A DNA stretch of 64,000 nucleotides from Stercorarius parasiticus (GCA_013396915.1 VWZL01000594.1:58093-122092), one strand, 5' to 3'. Positions 38,721-52,320 are shown, numbered from the stretch's first letter. Program-made: numbers and translations. Notes: generated by a model not told the origin, from the letters alone.

Positions 38721-40576
38721 TTTGCCTAAAAAAAAACATGATAAAAAATGGAGATTTATGCAAAACTGGAGAGGCGTTCAAAACACAGAGCTCAAAGTCT
38801 AATAAGAATGTCTTCAAATGACAAAGGATGGAGGGACAGGACTAGATTCAGTTTTGACTCAGATGTATGTACAGAGATACGATAAGGTTAGAAAACTTTC
38901 CCCAAAGTTGAGAAGCCTTCAAATATTTTTTTTTACTTTTGTCTTTTATCCAGAATTGCCTAAGCTATAGCCAGAAAGCTTCAGTCAAAATCCCGACACC
39001 ATCTGCCATCACCTGAAATATAGCCAAGGTATGTAATTGTGTAATTTCAGGTGTACGTGGCCTGTCTTCCTTGGAAACTGGGTCATTAGTGTGCCTTTCA
39101 ACTACATTTTCATGTGAGCTTTGTGAAGTTGTAGGTTTCTTTGGGAATGATTTGTCCATCTCTGTTCAGAAACTTTGCCGGTTAATTAGATGCTCTCCCT
39201 CCTTCCACAGCAACCCTCAGCCAGCCATTTTGTATTGCCATTTTATATTAGTCTTCTGCTGAGTAACAAACAGGTCAAACAGATTTAATGGACCTAGGAA
39301 TTCGCTTGATCGATTCCCAGACAGGGCTAGGATGGTAATATGGCAGTATAATGGCAAGGCCATGCCCAGGCTCTCCAAAGAGGAGATGATTAAGCAGTAG
39401 CATTTATTGATTCAAGGAATTTCAACAGCATAAACTTATTCACATTTCAAAAAGAGACAGTATTTTTAAACTAAGTTACAGGGCAAACAGAAAGAAGGGA
39501 TTCGCTCCACTCTAAAGACAGAATTGGAAATGTAAATCATAGGAAGGAACTGCGGAAGAAATGATTTCCAAAATTATTTTTTTCCCAATACTATTTTAAA
39601 ACAAAAATTAGAGAAATAGTAAGTAGCGCAACTCTTGCTAATATATTGTCTAACAATTACCCAGATAATATTCATCAGCTTAAAATGCCTCTCCAGCTTA
39701 TAGGTTAGTTTGAAAAGAGTAATTTCCTGATGGTCTATCATTTGTAACTACACTAACGAACTTACCTTTTCATTTAGATGCTGCTTTGGTAAACAAGTGG
39801 CTGACATACCATGACAGGTGATTAAGATTGTGTATTGTACAGTATTCAAAATTCTCTTCCCAGGCTACCAATCCAAGCATAGTGGTACGTTTTAAAAACA
39901 TGCACACTTGGACAATTCCTCTGATAACAATAGTATCCCCAATGTTTATGCAGCTGTTTAGCAAAGATGCTCTTTGTGACTAGAAAGGCTGCTTAGACGC
40001 TTACAAGCAGAGACAATTTCTCTGTGATACAACTATCCTTGAAGATTTACTCATTCAAAAATAGCTCAACTGTGGTTTTGAAAGTTTAGAAAACTTTTGC
40101 TTCAGTTACAGGACTGCATATTATCAGGCTGTAATTCTTTTCGCAAAATGTTTCATTTTGCTAAAAGATAAATTTAAAAAGACTTTATAAAAACAACTGG
40201 TAAAACTGACTTTAATAATCAGGATAACATATCAAAAGAAAAAATATAATAACGATATTTTTAGCCTATTGGGCCACTTGTTTTCCCTTTTATCTATTTT
40301 CATAGCTTGCTTCTGAGAAGTTTTTGTACAGCAAAAATAAGAAGAGAATCAAGGTTACAGGAAATGTTTTATATTACTTGCTTTTAAATTACACTGTATA
40401 CATTTATTTTATTCCTGATGATATAATTTCATAGTCTTTATGAGATAGGACTGAAAATTAACATCAAGTTTCTTGAGTTCTAAAATGAGTTGAGATGAAT
40501 CTATTTATTTTTTGCTAAGTAAAGGTATTCCATATACATGGATTTAGAATAAGCAGACTTTGTTTACAGTGAAATG
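38721..40576. other. AT-rich unique non-coding sequence
   Basis: No gene or repeat is recognised between the two short CR1 fragments. Confidence 0.5.
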
Positions 40577-40765
40577 CTAGAACAGGGTGCCCAGAGGGGT
40601 GGTGGACGCCCCATCCCTGGAAACATTCGTCAGCTTGGACAGGGCTCTGAGCAACCTGACCAGACCTAGTTGAAGATGTCCCTGCTCACTGCAGGGAAGA
40701 TGGGACTAGATGACCTTTAAAGGTCCCTTCCAACCCAAACTCCAAACTATGCTATGATTCTATAT
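40577..40765 (+). mobile_element. CR1 LINE 3' fragment
   Basis: AACAGGGTGCCCAGAGGGGT, then 'GGACGCCCCATCCCTGG', 'GGACAGGGCTCTGAGCAACC' and 'CTAGATGACCTTTAAAGGTC', and a terminal 'CTATGATTCTATAT' are the plus-strand CR1 3' region. About 190 bp remain, 5'-truncated. A small duplication near the tail (CCAAACTCCAAACTATGC) suggests minor rearrangement after insertion. Confidence 0.94.
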
Positions 40766-41165
40766 TACATATTACAGAAAAAAATCTGATGTTTGGATAA
40801 TTCAGACTCCCATACTCAGCAATGTAACTAAAACGCTAAATTAGAAGTCTAAAATATAGTATACTTAGTCCTACCTATAAATGTATCCTTTTTATTTTAA
40901 AGTTATTAGTTTAAAATACAAAGCTAAAATATATATATTTATTGATACAGTATTTGGAGTAATGCCTGGTTATCCTTGTTGGTACCATTACCTGTTTCAG
41001 CCAGCAAGCCTTTCAGACTTTGTAATGGGAGTTTGAATCTAAATCCTTTGAGATAAATTGATCAACTCCCATGGAAGTAAATAAGCCTTACATCCAGCAG
41101 AAATTTTCAGTTTTTTAAAAATTGTCAGAAACACTTAAAATGTTTAAAGGCATTTCTCCTCTCCT

Positions 41166-41204
41166 TTGGTCTCAAAGGAGACCAAGGTCTCAAAAGGTCT
41201 CAAA
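41166..41204. repeat. Small GGTCTCAAA tandem/hairpin
   Basis: GGTCTCAAA occurs three times (41168, 41186, 41196). The first copy forms a perfect 8-bp stem, TTGGTCTC/GAGACCAA, with a 4-base loop. It probably arose by replication slippage at the hairpin. Confidence 0.7.
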
Positions 41205-41460
41205 ATCAGAAAACTCTTTTCCCTCTGACTTAAGGGAAAAATAAGTAACATCAAAAAGACAGACACCCAAGATCAGGTATTTTCCAGTTTGTGATTGTCT
41301 TCTAACCCCAACAAAGCTATCCAAATAAAGCTAACAGCTTGACATTGCATTTTCACTGTGAAAACATTGTTAAGGTTGTTTTATTTAGCACCAACAAAGA
41401 CAAAATTTGAAAAAATCATTTTCATATATGCATAAGAAGGGGGGAAAATAACAGAGGCAG

Positions 41461-42180
41461 GACCAGACAGTGTCTGCCTAAGGATCCTAAAGGACTTCAG
41501 ATGAAATAGTTAAATTACTACTAGCAGAATATAATCTCATGCTTAAAACAGCATTAGCATCTAAGGACAGAAGAATGATAAACGTGATTTCAACGGGGAA
41601 AGAATGTGTGACAGATCTGGGGACCCAGATGTTGATGGTGGTACTAGGGAAATGATCAGAAAGAGTAGGAAGTCTAGAATTGGTAGCACAACAGAATAAA
41701 CGTTCTTTGCTTGAGAGGAGCTGGCTGGCTGGCAGTTTGGCAATGTTATTCTGGATGCAGAGGGCAAAGACGACTGTTAAGAATTGCAGGACATTACAAG
41801 GCTGAATGGATGAGTGCAAAGTGGCCAGAGTGAGATCACCTCTGTATTATGATCTGTGGCTTTACGGAACATCAGTTCAACACTCAGCAGCACTCAAGAA
41901 AACAAAAGATACACAGGAAACGTTAAGAAATTGAGATAATCCAAAGAAGGGTAACAAGGATTATCAAAATATGGAAAAGTTTCCTGTGCGAGAAACAACT
42001 GAATAAACGAGGGCACTTAATCCTGAACAAGAAATTATGATAGGACATAGAAAAAGTTGCTATGAATGAACTATTCACTTAGGATACTCAAATGAACAAA
42101 CAAAAGGAGATGGTTCTTCATACAGCACATCTCAAGTCACAAATATGCCCTATACAATCAGTGGGAGGCCTAAAGACCAC
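41461..42180 (+). mobile_element. Old, diverged CR1/L3-like LINE fragment
   Basis: Several stretches recall CR1/L3-clade LINE sequence in colinear order on the plus strand. The first (about 41475-41510, CCTAAGGATCCTAAAGGACT) resembles the part of the reverse-transcriptase frame just after the endonuclease linker. The second (about 41790-41870, with AGTGAGATCACCTCTGTATT) resembles the segment in which younger copies encode 'LVRPHLEY'-type residues. The third (about 41938-42060, CCAAAGAAGGGTAACAAGGA onward to ATGATAGGACATAGAAAAAG) resembles the C-terminal region. The fourth (about 42105-42135, TTCTTCATACAGCACAT) resembles the 3' untranslated start. The middle (about 41600-41750) is not recognisable and may be deleted or replaced. 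There is no open frame, and the copy is clearly ancient. Boundaries are approximate, and it may run on to about 42290. Confidence 0.6.
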
Positions 42181-42419
42181 CCAGACAAATAGCTGGTAGG
42201 CAGGGGGCTGAGGAAAGCTGATCTTGTACCGTGTTTAACCCAATTCAAACTCAGTGATAACATAAGCCAGATCAAGGCAGCCTGAAAGCTAAAGCAAGCA
42301 GGAGAAAGTGAGACATGAGGGTTGTCTATTTGTGGATGATGTGGTGAAACCTCTGATTGGAGGGCTATTTTTGCACAGCCCTTAGGTGCCTGTAAAAAGT
42401 ATGGATATGTGTATGGAAG

Positions 42420-42457
42420 CAAAGAGGGGAAGAAAGAAAAAAAAGAAAAAAAAAAGG
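42420..42457. repeat. Purine-rich low-complexity tract
   Basis: A GAAAGAAAA-type run of almost only A and G residues. It is a simple low-complexity tract with no element attached. Confidence 0.8.
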
Positions 42458-42907
42458 TCCTGACTTCACAATACCAAGGAACAGCACTGGGATGAAAGAA
42501 ACAATGTGAGGTCACAAATTCCCTCACTAAGATACCTAAAATCTGATCAAATCACAACTATAGCTAAACTTATTGGTAGTAGATACAAAGTTACTTTGAT
42601 ACAACCTTTAGTTGTTAATTAAGTCATAACTTCAGCTACTGAAAACATACAGAGTCTCTCTGTGCTCTGAAGCATCATGGCAAGCAATATTACCCATGTG
42701 CCCTCACTGCAGGGATTACTTTGCATACTGCCTTTGAAAACTAACAGGATCGGTATGGAAAAAATAGTCCATTGAGGGCTACAATATAGTCAGGAACATA
42801 CATGAATTGGAGGTGCAAATATGTGGGCTGTGGGAATGCACAGGGGAAGGCAATACCATAAGGACTTAACACTAATGGAAAGAACAGAGGACAAGTCGAC
42901 ATTCATG

Positions 42908-44175
42908 TCATAGAATCATAGAATGGTTAGAGTGGGAAGGGATCTTAAGGATAATCTAGTTCCAAACCCCCTGCCATGGACAGGACTACCTCCCACCAGA
43001 CCAGGTTGCTCAAAGCCCCATCCAGCCCGGCCTTGAACACTGCCAGGGATGGGGCATCCATAACTTCCCTGGGCAACCTGTTCCAGTGCCTCACCACCCT
43101 CACAGTAAAGAATTTCTTCCTGATATCTAATCTAAATCTACCCTCTTTCAGTTTAAAAGCATTATCCCTCATCCTATTGATCTGCTTCCTGATAAAGAGT
43201 CCCTCCCCATCCTTCCTGTAGGCCCCCTTCAGGTCCTGGAAGGTGGCTATAAGGTCTCCCCGGATCCTTCTCTTCTCCAGGCTCAACAACCCCAACTGTC
43301 TCAGCCTGTCTTCACAGCAGAGGTGCTCCAGCCCTATGACCATCTTCATGGCCCTCCTCTGGACTTGCTCCAACAGGTCCATGTCCTTCTCACACTGGGG
43401 GCTCCAGAGCTGGATGCAGTACTGCAGGTGGGGTCTCACAAGAGCAGAGTAAAGGACCAGAATCACCTCCCTTGACCTATTGGCCACACTCCTTTTGATG
43501 CAGCCCAGGATGCAACTGGCTTTCTGGGCTGTGAGTGCACATTGACGGCTCATGTTGAGCTTCTCACCAACCAACACCCCCAAGTCCTTCTCCTCAGGAC
43601 TGCTCTCAAGACATTCTCTGCCCAGCCTGTATTTGTGCTTGGGATTGCTGTGATCCAGGTGCAGGACCTTGCACTTGGCCTGGTTGAACTTCAGGAGGTT
43701 TGCATGGGACCACTTTTCAAGCTTGTCCAGGTCCCTCTAGATGGCATCCCTTCCCCTCCAGTTGTGTTGACTGCACCACACAGTTTGGTGTCGTCGGCAA
43801 ACCTGCTGAGGGTGCACTCAATCCCGCTGTCCATGTTGCCAAAAGAGATGTTAAACAGCACCAGTCCCAGTATCAAACCCTGAATAATGCCACTCATCAC
43901 TGCTTACCACTTGGACATCGAACCATTGACAGCAACTCTTTGAGTGTGACCATCCAGCCAATTCCCTATCCACCGAGTGGTCCATCCATCAAACCCATGT
44001 CTCTCCAATTTAGAGACAAGGATGTGGTGCGGGACAACGTCAGATGCTTTGCACGAGTCCAGGTAGATGATGTCAGTTGCTCTTTCCTTATCCACCAACA
44101 CTGTAACCCTGTCATAGAAGGCCACCAAATTTGTGAGGAACAATTTGCCCTTAGTGAAGTCATGTCATTGTGAAG
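42908..44175 (-). pseudogene. CR1 LINE, 3' third, with dead reverse-transcriptase ORF
   Basis: This is the largest mobile-element remnant in the window. The plus strand opens with TCATAGAATCATAGAATGG, the reverse complement of the CR1 octamer tail, so the element reads on the minus strand. Translated from its 5' side it gives RT motif A ([13 protein letters not shown], Asp kept, usual KAFD changed to KASD), motif B (SGIIQGLILGLVLFN), an intact FADD catalytic motif, and then about 260 residues of the RT C-terminal region, including [10 protein letters not shown] and [10 protein letters not shown]. Breaks: an in-frame TAA at 43904-43906, between motifs A and B; a frameshift somewhere in 43740-43900; and a TAG at 43737-43739 in the downstream frame. 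The frame then stays open from about 43735 to 42945. The endonuclease domain, ORF1 and RT N-terminus are absent through 5' truncation. The element encoded a protein for its own target-primed reverse transcription and is now inactive. Confidence 0.95.
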
Positions 44176-47100
44176 CCAGCATACGCACTTATTTAGAAAA
44201 ATCACTGCAGAAAGCAGCCCAGAATTGGAGAAATTAGGTTCTCAGATCCCTTTTAACAATCAGGTCAAGTTGTATTTGGGAGGCTAAGCTGAGGAATACT
44301 CACTGCTAAGTCAACCGATGACTTTAAAGAACATCAGGCTTTCACACAAACACCATAAACAGGATTCTTGATGCGACTAATTTTCTGTGTGTGCATTTTA
44401 GCCAAAGAATTGAAAGCTTTTTTACATAGCTTGAGTGAACTCTTCATTCAGTTCTATTCTTCAATATAATTAGGTTCTATTGTTGGGTGCATGTGTGAAA
44501 ATACTCTGCCCTCTTCCTATACACAACTAAGCATACACATACAAAAGATGTAGTTCCTTTTAGTGCAACTAGTTACTCCTGTGAAAGAATTCAAGTTTCT
44601 CTTGTACTTTCTCTTGTACTTAGAAGAGATGGATTTTAATCAAGAGAAAAGAATGTCAAACAATTACTTCTCAAAAAAAAAAAATTAGATTAATTTCCCA
44701 TTAAGCAATTGATTCATAAAGTTGTGACTAATGAATAAACATCTCAATTTTCCAAGATAAAACTAATGAATCATTTTAGCATCCCCAGTATTCTAGGCTA
44801 TTAATATTTAATTGTAATTTCAGCTTGTTTTTCTTGTCTAGGACTGAAAGAGAAACAGAATAGTGCCAAGTACTAAGGCTGCGCAGACACATTATTCCTA
44901 GCAAAGAAAATTAAAGCAGTAGAAGCAAAAAGATCTGTGAATTGGCTCTTGTATTAACCATATGGACTGCTGCCAATGCAAGTAAGCAATATTCAGTTCA
45001 AAAAAATGGGTGAGACCATGAGTCTGATTTGAGACATCACACTACAAGGCTGTGCCACATACTTTAATCTCTGCTTTTCTGTGGAATGCTAACAACTCTG
45101 AAAGCAACCTTGACCAACAAAATATTTGTGTCTTGGTCTTTTATCTGTCTGGTAAAGTTGATGATAAAAAAGACTCCTCTGTTTTCACTGGCCTCATAAT
45201 TAAAAAGGTGGCAGAAAAAGCAGAACAGAGGATTAGTTGAATAAAAGGATGGACAATCTATCTAAAGCATCATTAACTTCTGTGGGCTGCTTTTGGTGCT
45301 TCATTGCTATAACATATCTTTGCATTTTAGCAGAAGGTTAAGCTGCACAATGCAACCCAACAAATGTCAGAGTTAATGTGGTAGTGCATCCCAGTAAACT
45401 CAGTTTCAAGTATACTTGGGGTATAGTTTTTCCTCATAAAATGAACACTCTCTTTTCTAAACATATAGTAGACCAAAAGCAGAACCGATTCATGTACATA
45501 TCTATAAAGCCTCATTTTACTTTTTTCAAATGCTGTATTGTTTAGGTTCCCTCTGTTTTAATATAAACCACTAGGAAACACAAAAATAATTACTCCTAGA
45601 ACTTGAGAAAAATATCCATACAGAACCACCATGGACCAGTCAAGACCTTGGTGGACAAGCTTTCACTTTCCTCCTCAAGACACAGAAAATTAGCATATGC
45701 AGAACATTGGCGATTAAAGGCATTGCCTCACTATACCATGACCTACAGAAAACCTGAAAAATCTTCTGCTCAGAAATGGTTATGCCTCATAATTTTGTAA
45801 AGGAGCTGGCAGGAATGAAAGAAGTGATCAGGTGGGATCATGGGGACTTAAGGACTACTAAATCATTTGTGCAACTGGTGCATCAGTGAAATAAAATCAG
45901 ATTTCAGCACATCAAGCTGCTGTGAATATCTTCACAGTAAGAGCAATGACCCACCAAGACAACTGGTAGGTAACCTTTTGGCACATCTCGGAAGCTGCCC
46001 TAAATGCTCTGCAGTGGAGGTTTCTATTTTAAACAATGCATTCATCTTTTTGTTGGTGTTGCTCTTTTCACCAGAACTCACTGATCAATTATAAGTTCAA
46101 TTACCTCCAATTCATAGCACAAACATTTGCTGACTACAGCCAGGAACTAACTGGTGTGATCTACCTCTAAGAGAGGTGCAATGTGCTTGTAGTTAATGCA
46201 CGTGCCTGCTTGTGCCTGAGCATGTGCTGGCAATGGTGCTTCATCTGTGCAAGCAGGGAAAGAAAATGTTATTCTGGAAATTTGATATGCTGGGTGCAAC
46301 TTAGATACTTTCAGGTGATTCTTATTAGGGAGCCTACAATCATTTGCAGAAAAACAGGAATAAAAAAAAATGAGTGTGATAAAACTACAGAGATCCACAT
46401 AACAAAAGGTCATTAAATCCCTCATAGAAAGTGGCCAAGCCACAAAGAAATATGAAATATCTATATAGAATGTTTCCACAGTCTGGACTTTTGTGCACCA
46501 GGATATATTATATCTCCATAACACTCTTTTAAGACTATGTAATCAAAAAGGTTATCTTTGTGGGCTTCTTTCACCATGATATGGAAGGATTATTTATATT
46601 TCAAGCTACTAAACTCATTACAGTAACTACTTCAATGTAATCAGATAATTTTTATAGTAATTGATTACCATAATTAACTAGTATTTTCAATATTTTGTAA
46701 GAAATTTATTATACACATCCTGAAAATAACGGATTTTTTAACAGCTCAAAGAAACGCTGTCACTGCAAATTATTGGTTTACAAATATAATCATTACTTTA
46801 TCACATTACTTTCTGCATTTTTGATGAAGCCATTATATTGTTTTGAAATCAAACCCTCACATAAAAGGTTCTCAACTTCCAGGCAAAAAGCCATGTTATT
46901 AGTATTTCTGCAAGGCTTTAGAGCACCTGTACATCAACCAGCAGTCACAGTTGGACTCTGAAGTATTTGCTAGATTTGGTACTTGAACTCCAACAAATGT
47001 GATCTTGCATGTGAAACTTGTCTGCATAGATTGTGCTACTGTTTCATGGCTTGAATATTCATTCTGAAAAATTAGAATACATACTGTATATTAGAGAATA

Positions 47101-47980
47101 TTTGTATTCAGAATTTGATTTGAGTGCTGGCAATGTCCTTTTTTAATGGAAAGATACTGTCAGTACACTAAGGTTTGGTACTTCCAAACTCATGCTGTTA
47201 CTTTGAACAAATAAATGATTGGATTTATGGAGACTTGCTTCCATGGAGAGTATCAGGACCAAAAATCACGAAACAATTGCTAGGGACTAATTAATCACAG
47301 AACAAATAACATAAGGCAAAAATCTCTCAACTACATTGCTATGAGGAAGAAAACCACTGTATTCAGAGGTGTTTTTTTTTTTTCTAATCTTAAAAATACC
47401 AGGTGATTCCAGACACATTGTCCCAACGTGGAGAAAACATTAAAGAAAGCAAGACCGAGTTCACGTGGTCAGTGCTTACTTAGGCTCTTGGTGCCCTCAG
47501 TGTTTGAAAACTATGAAGTAAAAAAAATGGCAGCATTTCTGATCTCTCCAGAGGAAGCAGTGAGGGCAGCAGCACCACCTTGAAACCTCCTCATGTCAGG
47601 AGATAGAAGCATAGGGCTCAGTTTCCATCTCCTAGAGCACTGTGTGTTGTGGGGATCAGAAACTAGCTCACACATCTCTCTTGGCATCAAGTAGTCGGTC
47701 AGCTTAATTTCCTGGCTTTCCTCTGTCTTGCTTGGGTCTCAGGACTGACTTCAGCAAAAGAAAACTACTACTTTTTTTGTGCTAGGTCTGAGAAACCTGT
47801 TTCTAGCTCCCTCCAATTAATGTGAAAATTCAAGAGGCTTCTAATTATTTTAAAGATATTATAGTATTATCTTTCTTTTATTTAATAAGATACAGCACTT
47901 TAATTTAAAAGACAGATAGGAAGTTTTTTGTTTGTTTTTCATTGTTTATTATAATGTAGTATCTCATCCCCAAATTTTTT

Positions 47981-48000
47981 GTTTCACTTTGTAGTGAAAC
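47981..48000. other. Perfect 8-bp stem-loop
   Basis: GTTTCACT-TTGT-AGTGAAAC forms a perfect small hairpin flanked by T-rich sequence. It is too short to call an RNA gene. Confidence 0.5.
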
Positions 48001-50562
48001 ATTTTTAATCCCTTAACACTACCACCACCTATAGTAAATTTGTTAAAATGTAACAAAAAGCTTCATCCAAAAGGCTACAACATTCTGAAAGTTAGATAAT
48101 ACAAAATTATCATCGCTTTGTAATTGCAGAGGGCTGAACTCTCACTCTCCTTTGTTAGTCAGACACAGTCCCCCACATGCATGAAGGTAGCAGCTTCAAA
48201 GTGGAACAGCTCATCCCTGGGCTCTGACTATGCCATTTAGTCCTACTTTCTTCTTCTTAAATGCTCGTGGTATTCCACAGGGAATGTCTGGCACTGTACA
48301 TATTATTAAGGTGCCTATTACCGCGACTTAACACTTTATTATACAATTGAACAAGTTGGCGAGCTGTTTTACTTCTGGACGTGGGAAACTGCCCAGAGCT
48401 GATTCAGCCGTTGGTTCCCACAGCACCCTATCCACTCCCCCATGTGTGGTTTGCTTTATTCATCAGATGCAATCAAATTACGAGGTTATAGCCTGTCTGG
48501 GAATAACTTTCTCCTAGAATTCTAGCCTGTAAGATAACAAATCTTCATAATGTGGTTAGGAAAACCATGGAACAAAGGAAACAAATTTTAGGGATGCTTT
48601 ATACACACATGCTGTGTCTACATATGAAGCTGCAGACTGCATCCCACAGTGCAGCAGGAGCAGGGCACACAGGATACAGCTATTCATTTATCTAGCTATG
48701 CTACAGATGGACTAATTGGAATAATTCTAAGGGGTGAGGAATATCCAAAACTCTGCAGGCTTAACAACTTGCTGGAGATGCTTAATCCTTCACAGGAATT
48801 GCTCTGTGTGAATGGAGAGAAGTATAAATCCCATTATCATGACCAGTCTAGAACATAACATCCTTTACCAACTAAGCAGCACTTTGCTGCATTCACTGTC
48901 CAAGAAATCAGCACTGATAAGCTACCACAAAACAGGAATAAAAGTGTACATATTTAACCCCTGGCTTTACAAACTAATGTTTGTTTGTGGTGAAAAATAC
49001 ATTAAACTTCAGACGCCATTTATATTTTTGCCATCCTACATCATAATTCAAAAAATGCAAATTATGTAGCTTTATGTAAATAAATACACAATTAATATTG
49101 AGTACTTCTGGTCCTGAAAAGTGCTGCCTTCACCTGTCTAAAGCATACCTATAGGGAAACAAGTGGCTTTTTTGTAAGAACCACCTGAATAACACACAGA
49201 AATTTACGGTAGTACACGGTTAGTGACTGTATACCCCAGATGCCACATATTATCCTACCCTAGTGCCTCTACCAACAGTCATTAAATCCTTACACCTAGT
49301 ACCAGAAGATTATCCATCTTCAAAGAAATCAGTTCACCACCCTGACTAAGCTCACCATCAAAAGCATCTTCTGTGAGAGCCAACATGCCTCAAGTATAAC
49401 TAGACCCCAAGTGCTGCCTGGGCGTAAAGCAATATGTACATAATTTGTTGACCCTTTTCCTCAATCACTGGAGTAAATACTTCCCAGACATTCCTCTTTC
49501 CCCTTCTCCTAGGAGAACCTTAACTATACATCAAAACACACAGTTATAACATAATGATCTCCTCCCTAGTGAATTAAGCATATATATTTTTTTTGTGTCT
49601 CTTTTCCTTAGACACTAAACATCTTAGTTGCACCCTTTTGTTACTAACATCTCCTCTGCCTCAGAAGTACCAGTTACCATTCCACTGGCATAAACTGATG
49701 CATGTCTAGATAAACACAGAGCAGTTGGGTTTAGGCTCATGTATTGATTTGAAATTTGCTGTGCCTGTGGAGCCTTTCATAGACTAAGAACACTGTTGTT
49801 GAATATGATACCACCTATGACATGGTACCCTGATTCAAACAGAGAATAAATGCCACTCTCCATTTCCCTTCAAATACCAATAATAAATAAAGGTGTAATT
49901 TTAATGCTCAGGTTGATATTTAAAAGGGCAAGCTCCCCGGAGATTGTCTTTCTGCTTTTCAGCATTAAAATCAATAGTGCCAACAATTTGTATTGCTTTC
50001 CACAGACGAATAACACAGCAGTTTATCAACTACATTCACTCCAGCAGCAAATGATTGGCATTGACTTTGAAGCCTTTGAACACTTAAGTAACGCTGTCTG
50101 AATATCACCTAATGACTGTATTATATCAGAACCCACAATTTTCTTGTATTAAAGTTCATATAACACATGTGATGACATTCCTCAGACACTGAGGTTTTCT
50201 AAATATGAAACAGTTATTTTTTAGAAGGGCAGCATTAAAAAAACCACAACAATAAAAGTACAGTACTTGAAACATTTTTTTTCTTTATAACCTACATTCT
50301 TCTTATATTTATAGCTCTTATGACAAAGGCTGAAAACAAACAACATCCTTCTAAATAAGCAAATTATTCCAGGATCACCTCCTGAGAGACACTACCTCAC
50401 TTGTTCTTCATGCAAAGGGAATGCTATGAGAGGTTTGATTAGTTATTATAATTAAATGGAATTTACAACATTACAGATTCAGCATAACAGAATAGCCTAG
50501 ATATTTCATAGTCTGTCACAGGACTTGAACTCACATCTTGAGGAGTTTCTGGTTTAAACCAC

Positions 50563-50593
50563 AAATAAATAAAATAAAAATAAAATAAAAAAA
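50563..50593. repeat. A-rich low-complexity tract
   Basis: AAATAAATAAAATAAAAATAA-type sequence lies directly after the palindrome GGTTTAAACC. It is a simple repeat. Confidence 0.8.
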
Positions 50594-52320
50594 CCTGAGG
50601 CAAACGGAAGACAATAGGCAAATGGCCAAAATAACACTGTGTTTGTGAGATCTGTTATGTTTGAATAAAAGTGCAACTACCGAATTTATTGGGTTTTGCA
50701 GGGACTGGGGTAAAATAGTGTACACCTAAAACTGAGAATACTGGTGTTTCAAGAACCTGAAAGAGGAAGACACGTGGAACTTCGGAGGTGATGCAGCAGA
50801 TGAACTATTTGTGATTTTGTTCTATTTGCCTTAAACTCAAAATGACTTAGGGTAGGAAGCAAAGTGTTTTCTAGTACCTCTTTGTTTGGTACCAGAATAG
50901 TAAAACTAAGATAATTCCCAGCCTGAAACTGTTGGAATTAACCAGATGACTCGCAGTCAGTCAGCAAATAGTTAATGCTGGCCTCAATGAGCCAGAATAG
51001 ATCAGCACACAGGAGATAACACCCATACAGACAAGTCCAAACAGCAGTAGTTAAGCATAAATAATTACTTGAAGTTTTAATATTTGCTTGGTGTCTCACT
51101 CTCAGAATACAGCCCTCACAGCAATGCCCAGCTTCCCAATAATAACAGTGGCAAAAAAAGGTACTGAAAGTGCTAAACAGGTTAAATTTATAGGTGATGT
51201 GTTTCTAAAATATGTTAAAGGTTCAAATCTCATCCAATATTTAGTTAATGCAAAGACGATACACTCCATTTATGGTGTAATAAAGGAATCTATTAATTCT
51301 TCTATATATTGCCATTCTGCTTTCTTTAATACTGCGTACAATGGAACGCTTGTCTTGGAATAAGCCACAGCAAGAAGGCAAACTTTCATGAGAATACAAA
51401 GTTCTATGAAAGTTACTATGTTTTACCAAGAAAACTCTAAACCCACTGATTTATCGGTTGAATTATTTAAACTTCACTGACAACCAGCAACATTTCTTCC
51501 ACCAAGGCCACTTTACAAATTAGTTTATTTGTAACACACAATGTAAGATTTCATCCTATACAAGGTGGCATGACTACTGCTTAAACACACACCCTGCGTG
51601 GGCTAAGTGTTATCTCAGGCAGATCTGCACCAAAAATATGAAAGATGGTCTTTCATCTTTTTTCTCCCTTTTCATCCTGTTAAAAGACCACAGGTTAACG
51701 TATGCTTAATGGCATCCAAGTATATCAAATGATTTACAAGGGAGAGGGAAAGCACCAAAATTATTTCTCATGCTGACAGAGTTTCAAGAAAAGTCACACA
51801 AACATAGTCTCACTTTTTGGCCTTGGGCTGGGCACGACCTAGTAACATAGTTTGAAGGTGTTAAGCCTCATCTAAAATTGTATTTAAATTATTTTATTTT
51901 AAATATGTTACCGTTCACACTTCCAAGTTTCTCCAGCCCTACTTTGTGTAAGATTTGGTGCAGCTCTCCAGCTAAATCAGAAGGACAAGAATACTTGTAT
52001 CTCTCTTTCAACTTACTCATTCAGTGATCAGAGTAGAGAATGGTCCTTGCCCCACACTGTCATTGCATAAACTGTGTATTAAGAGGAATCCTATAAATCA
52101 TAATTTAATTATAATCAAAAGCTTATTCCAACTTTACAAAAAGATAACAATGTCCAATTACACTACCTATTATGAACCATAGTTGGTCTTAAGCAGGTAG
52201 GTCACCTCAAACCTATGAAATATATATTTATAAATGTCAAACATCTCAAAATTACTCCCACAGATGCAAACAATCAAGGAAAAATTATAGCTGACAGAAA
52301 AATTTTAAAACCCTGGTAAA

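Larger units (their letters stand above)
44176..52320. other. AT-rich unique non-coding sequence
   Basis: About 8 kb without a recognised gene, RNA or transposable element. A short tandem (CTCTTGTACTT twice, about 44596-44621), an 8-bp stem-loop at 47981-48000 and an A-rich AAAT/AAAAT tract at about 50563-50593 are the only structures seen. Open frames reach 125 codons (46147-46524, minus) but overlap others on the opposite strand and have no domain. Confidence 0.5.

Noticed and set aside
41487..41819. Minus-strand open frames of 110 and 68 codons
   Set aside because: They lie antisense to the old LINE fragment and are shadows of it.
43700..44173. 157-codon plus-strand open frame
   Set aside because: It is antisense to the CR1 reverse-transcriptase remnant and has no meaning of its own.
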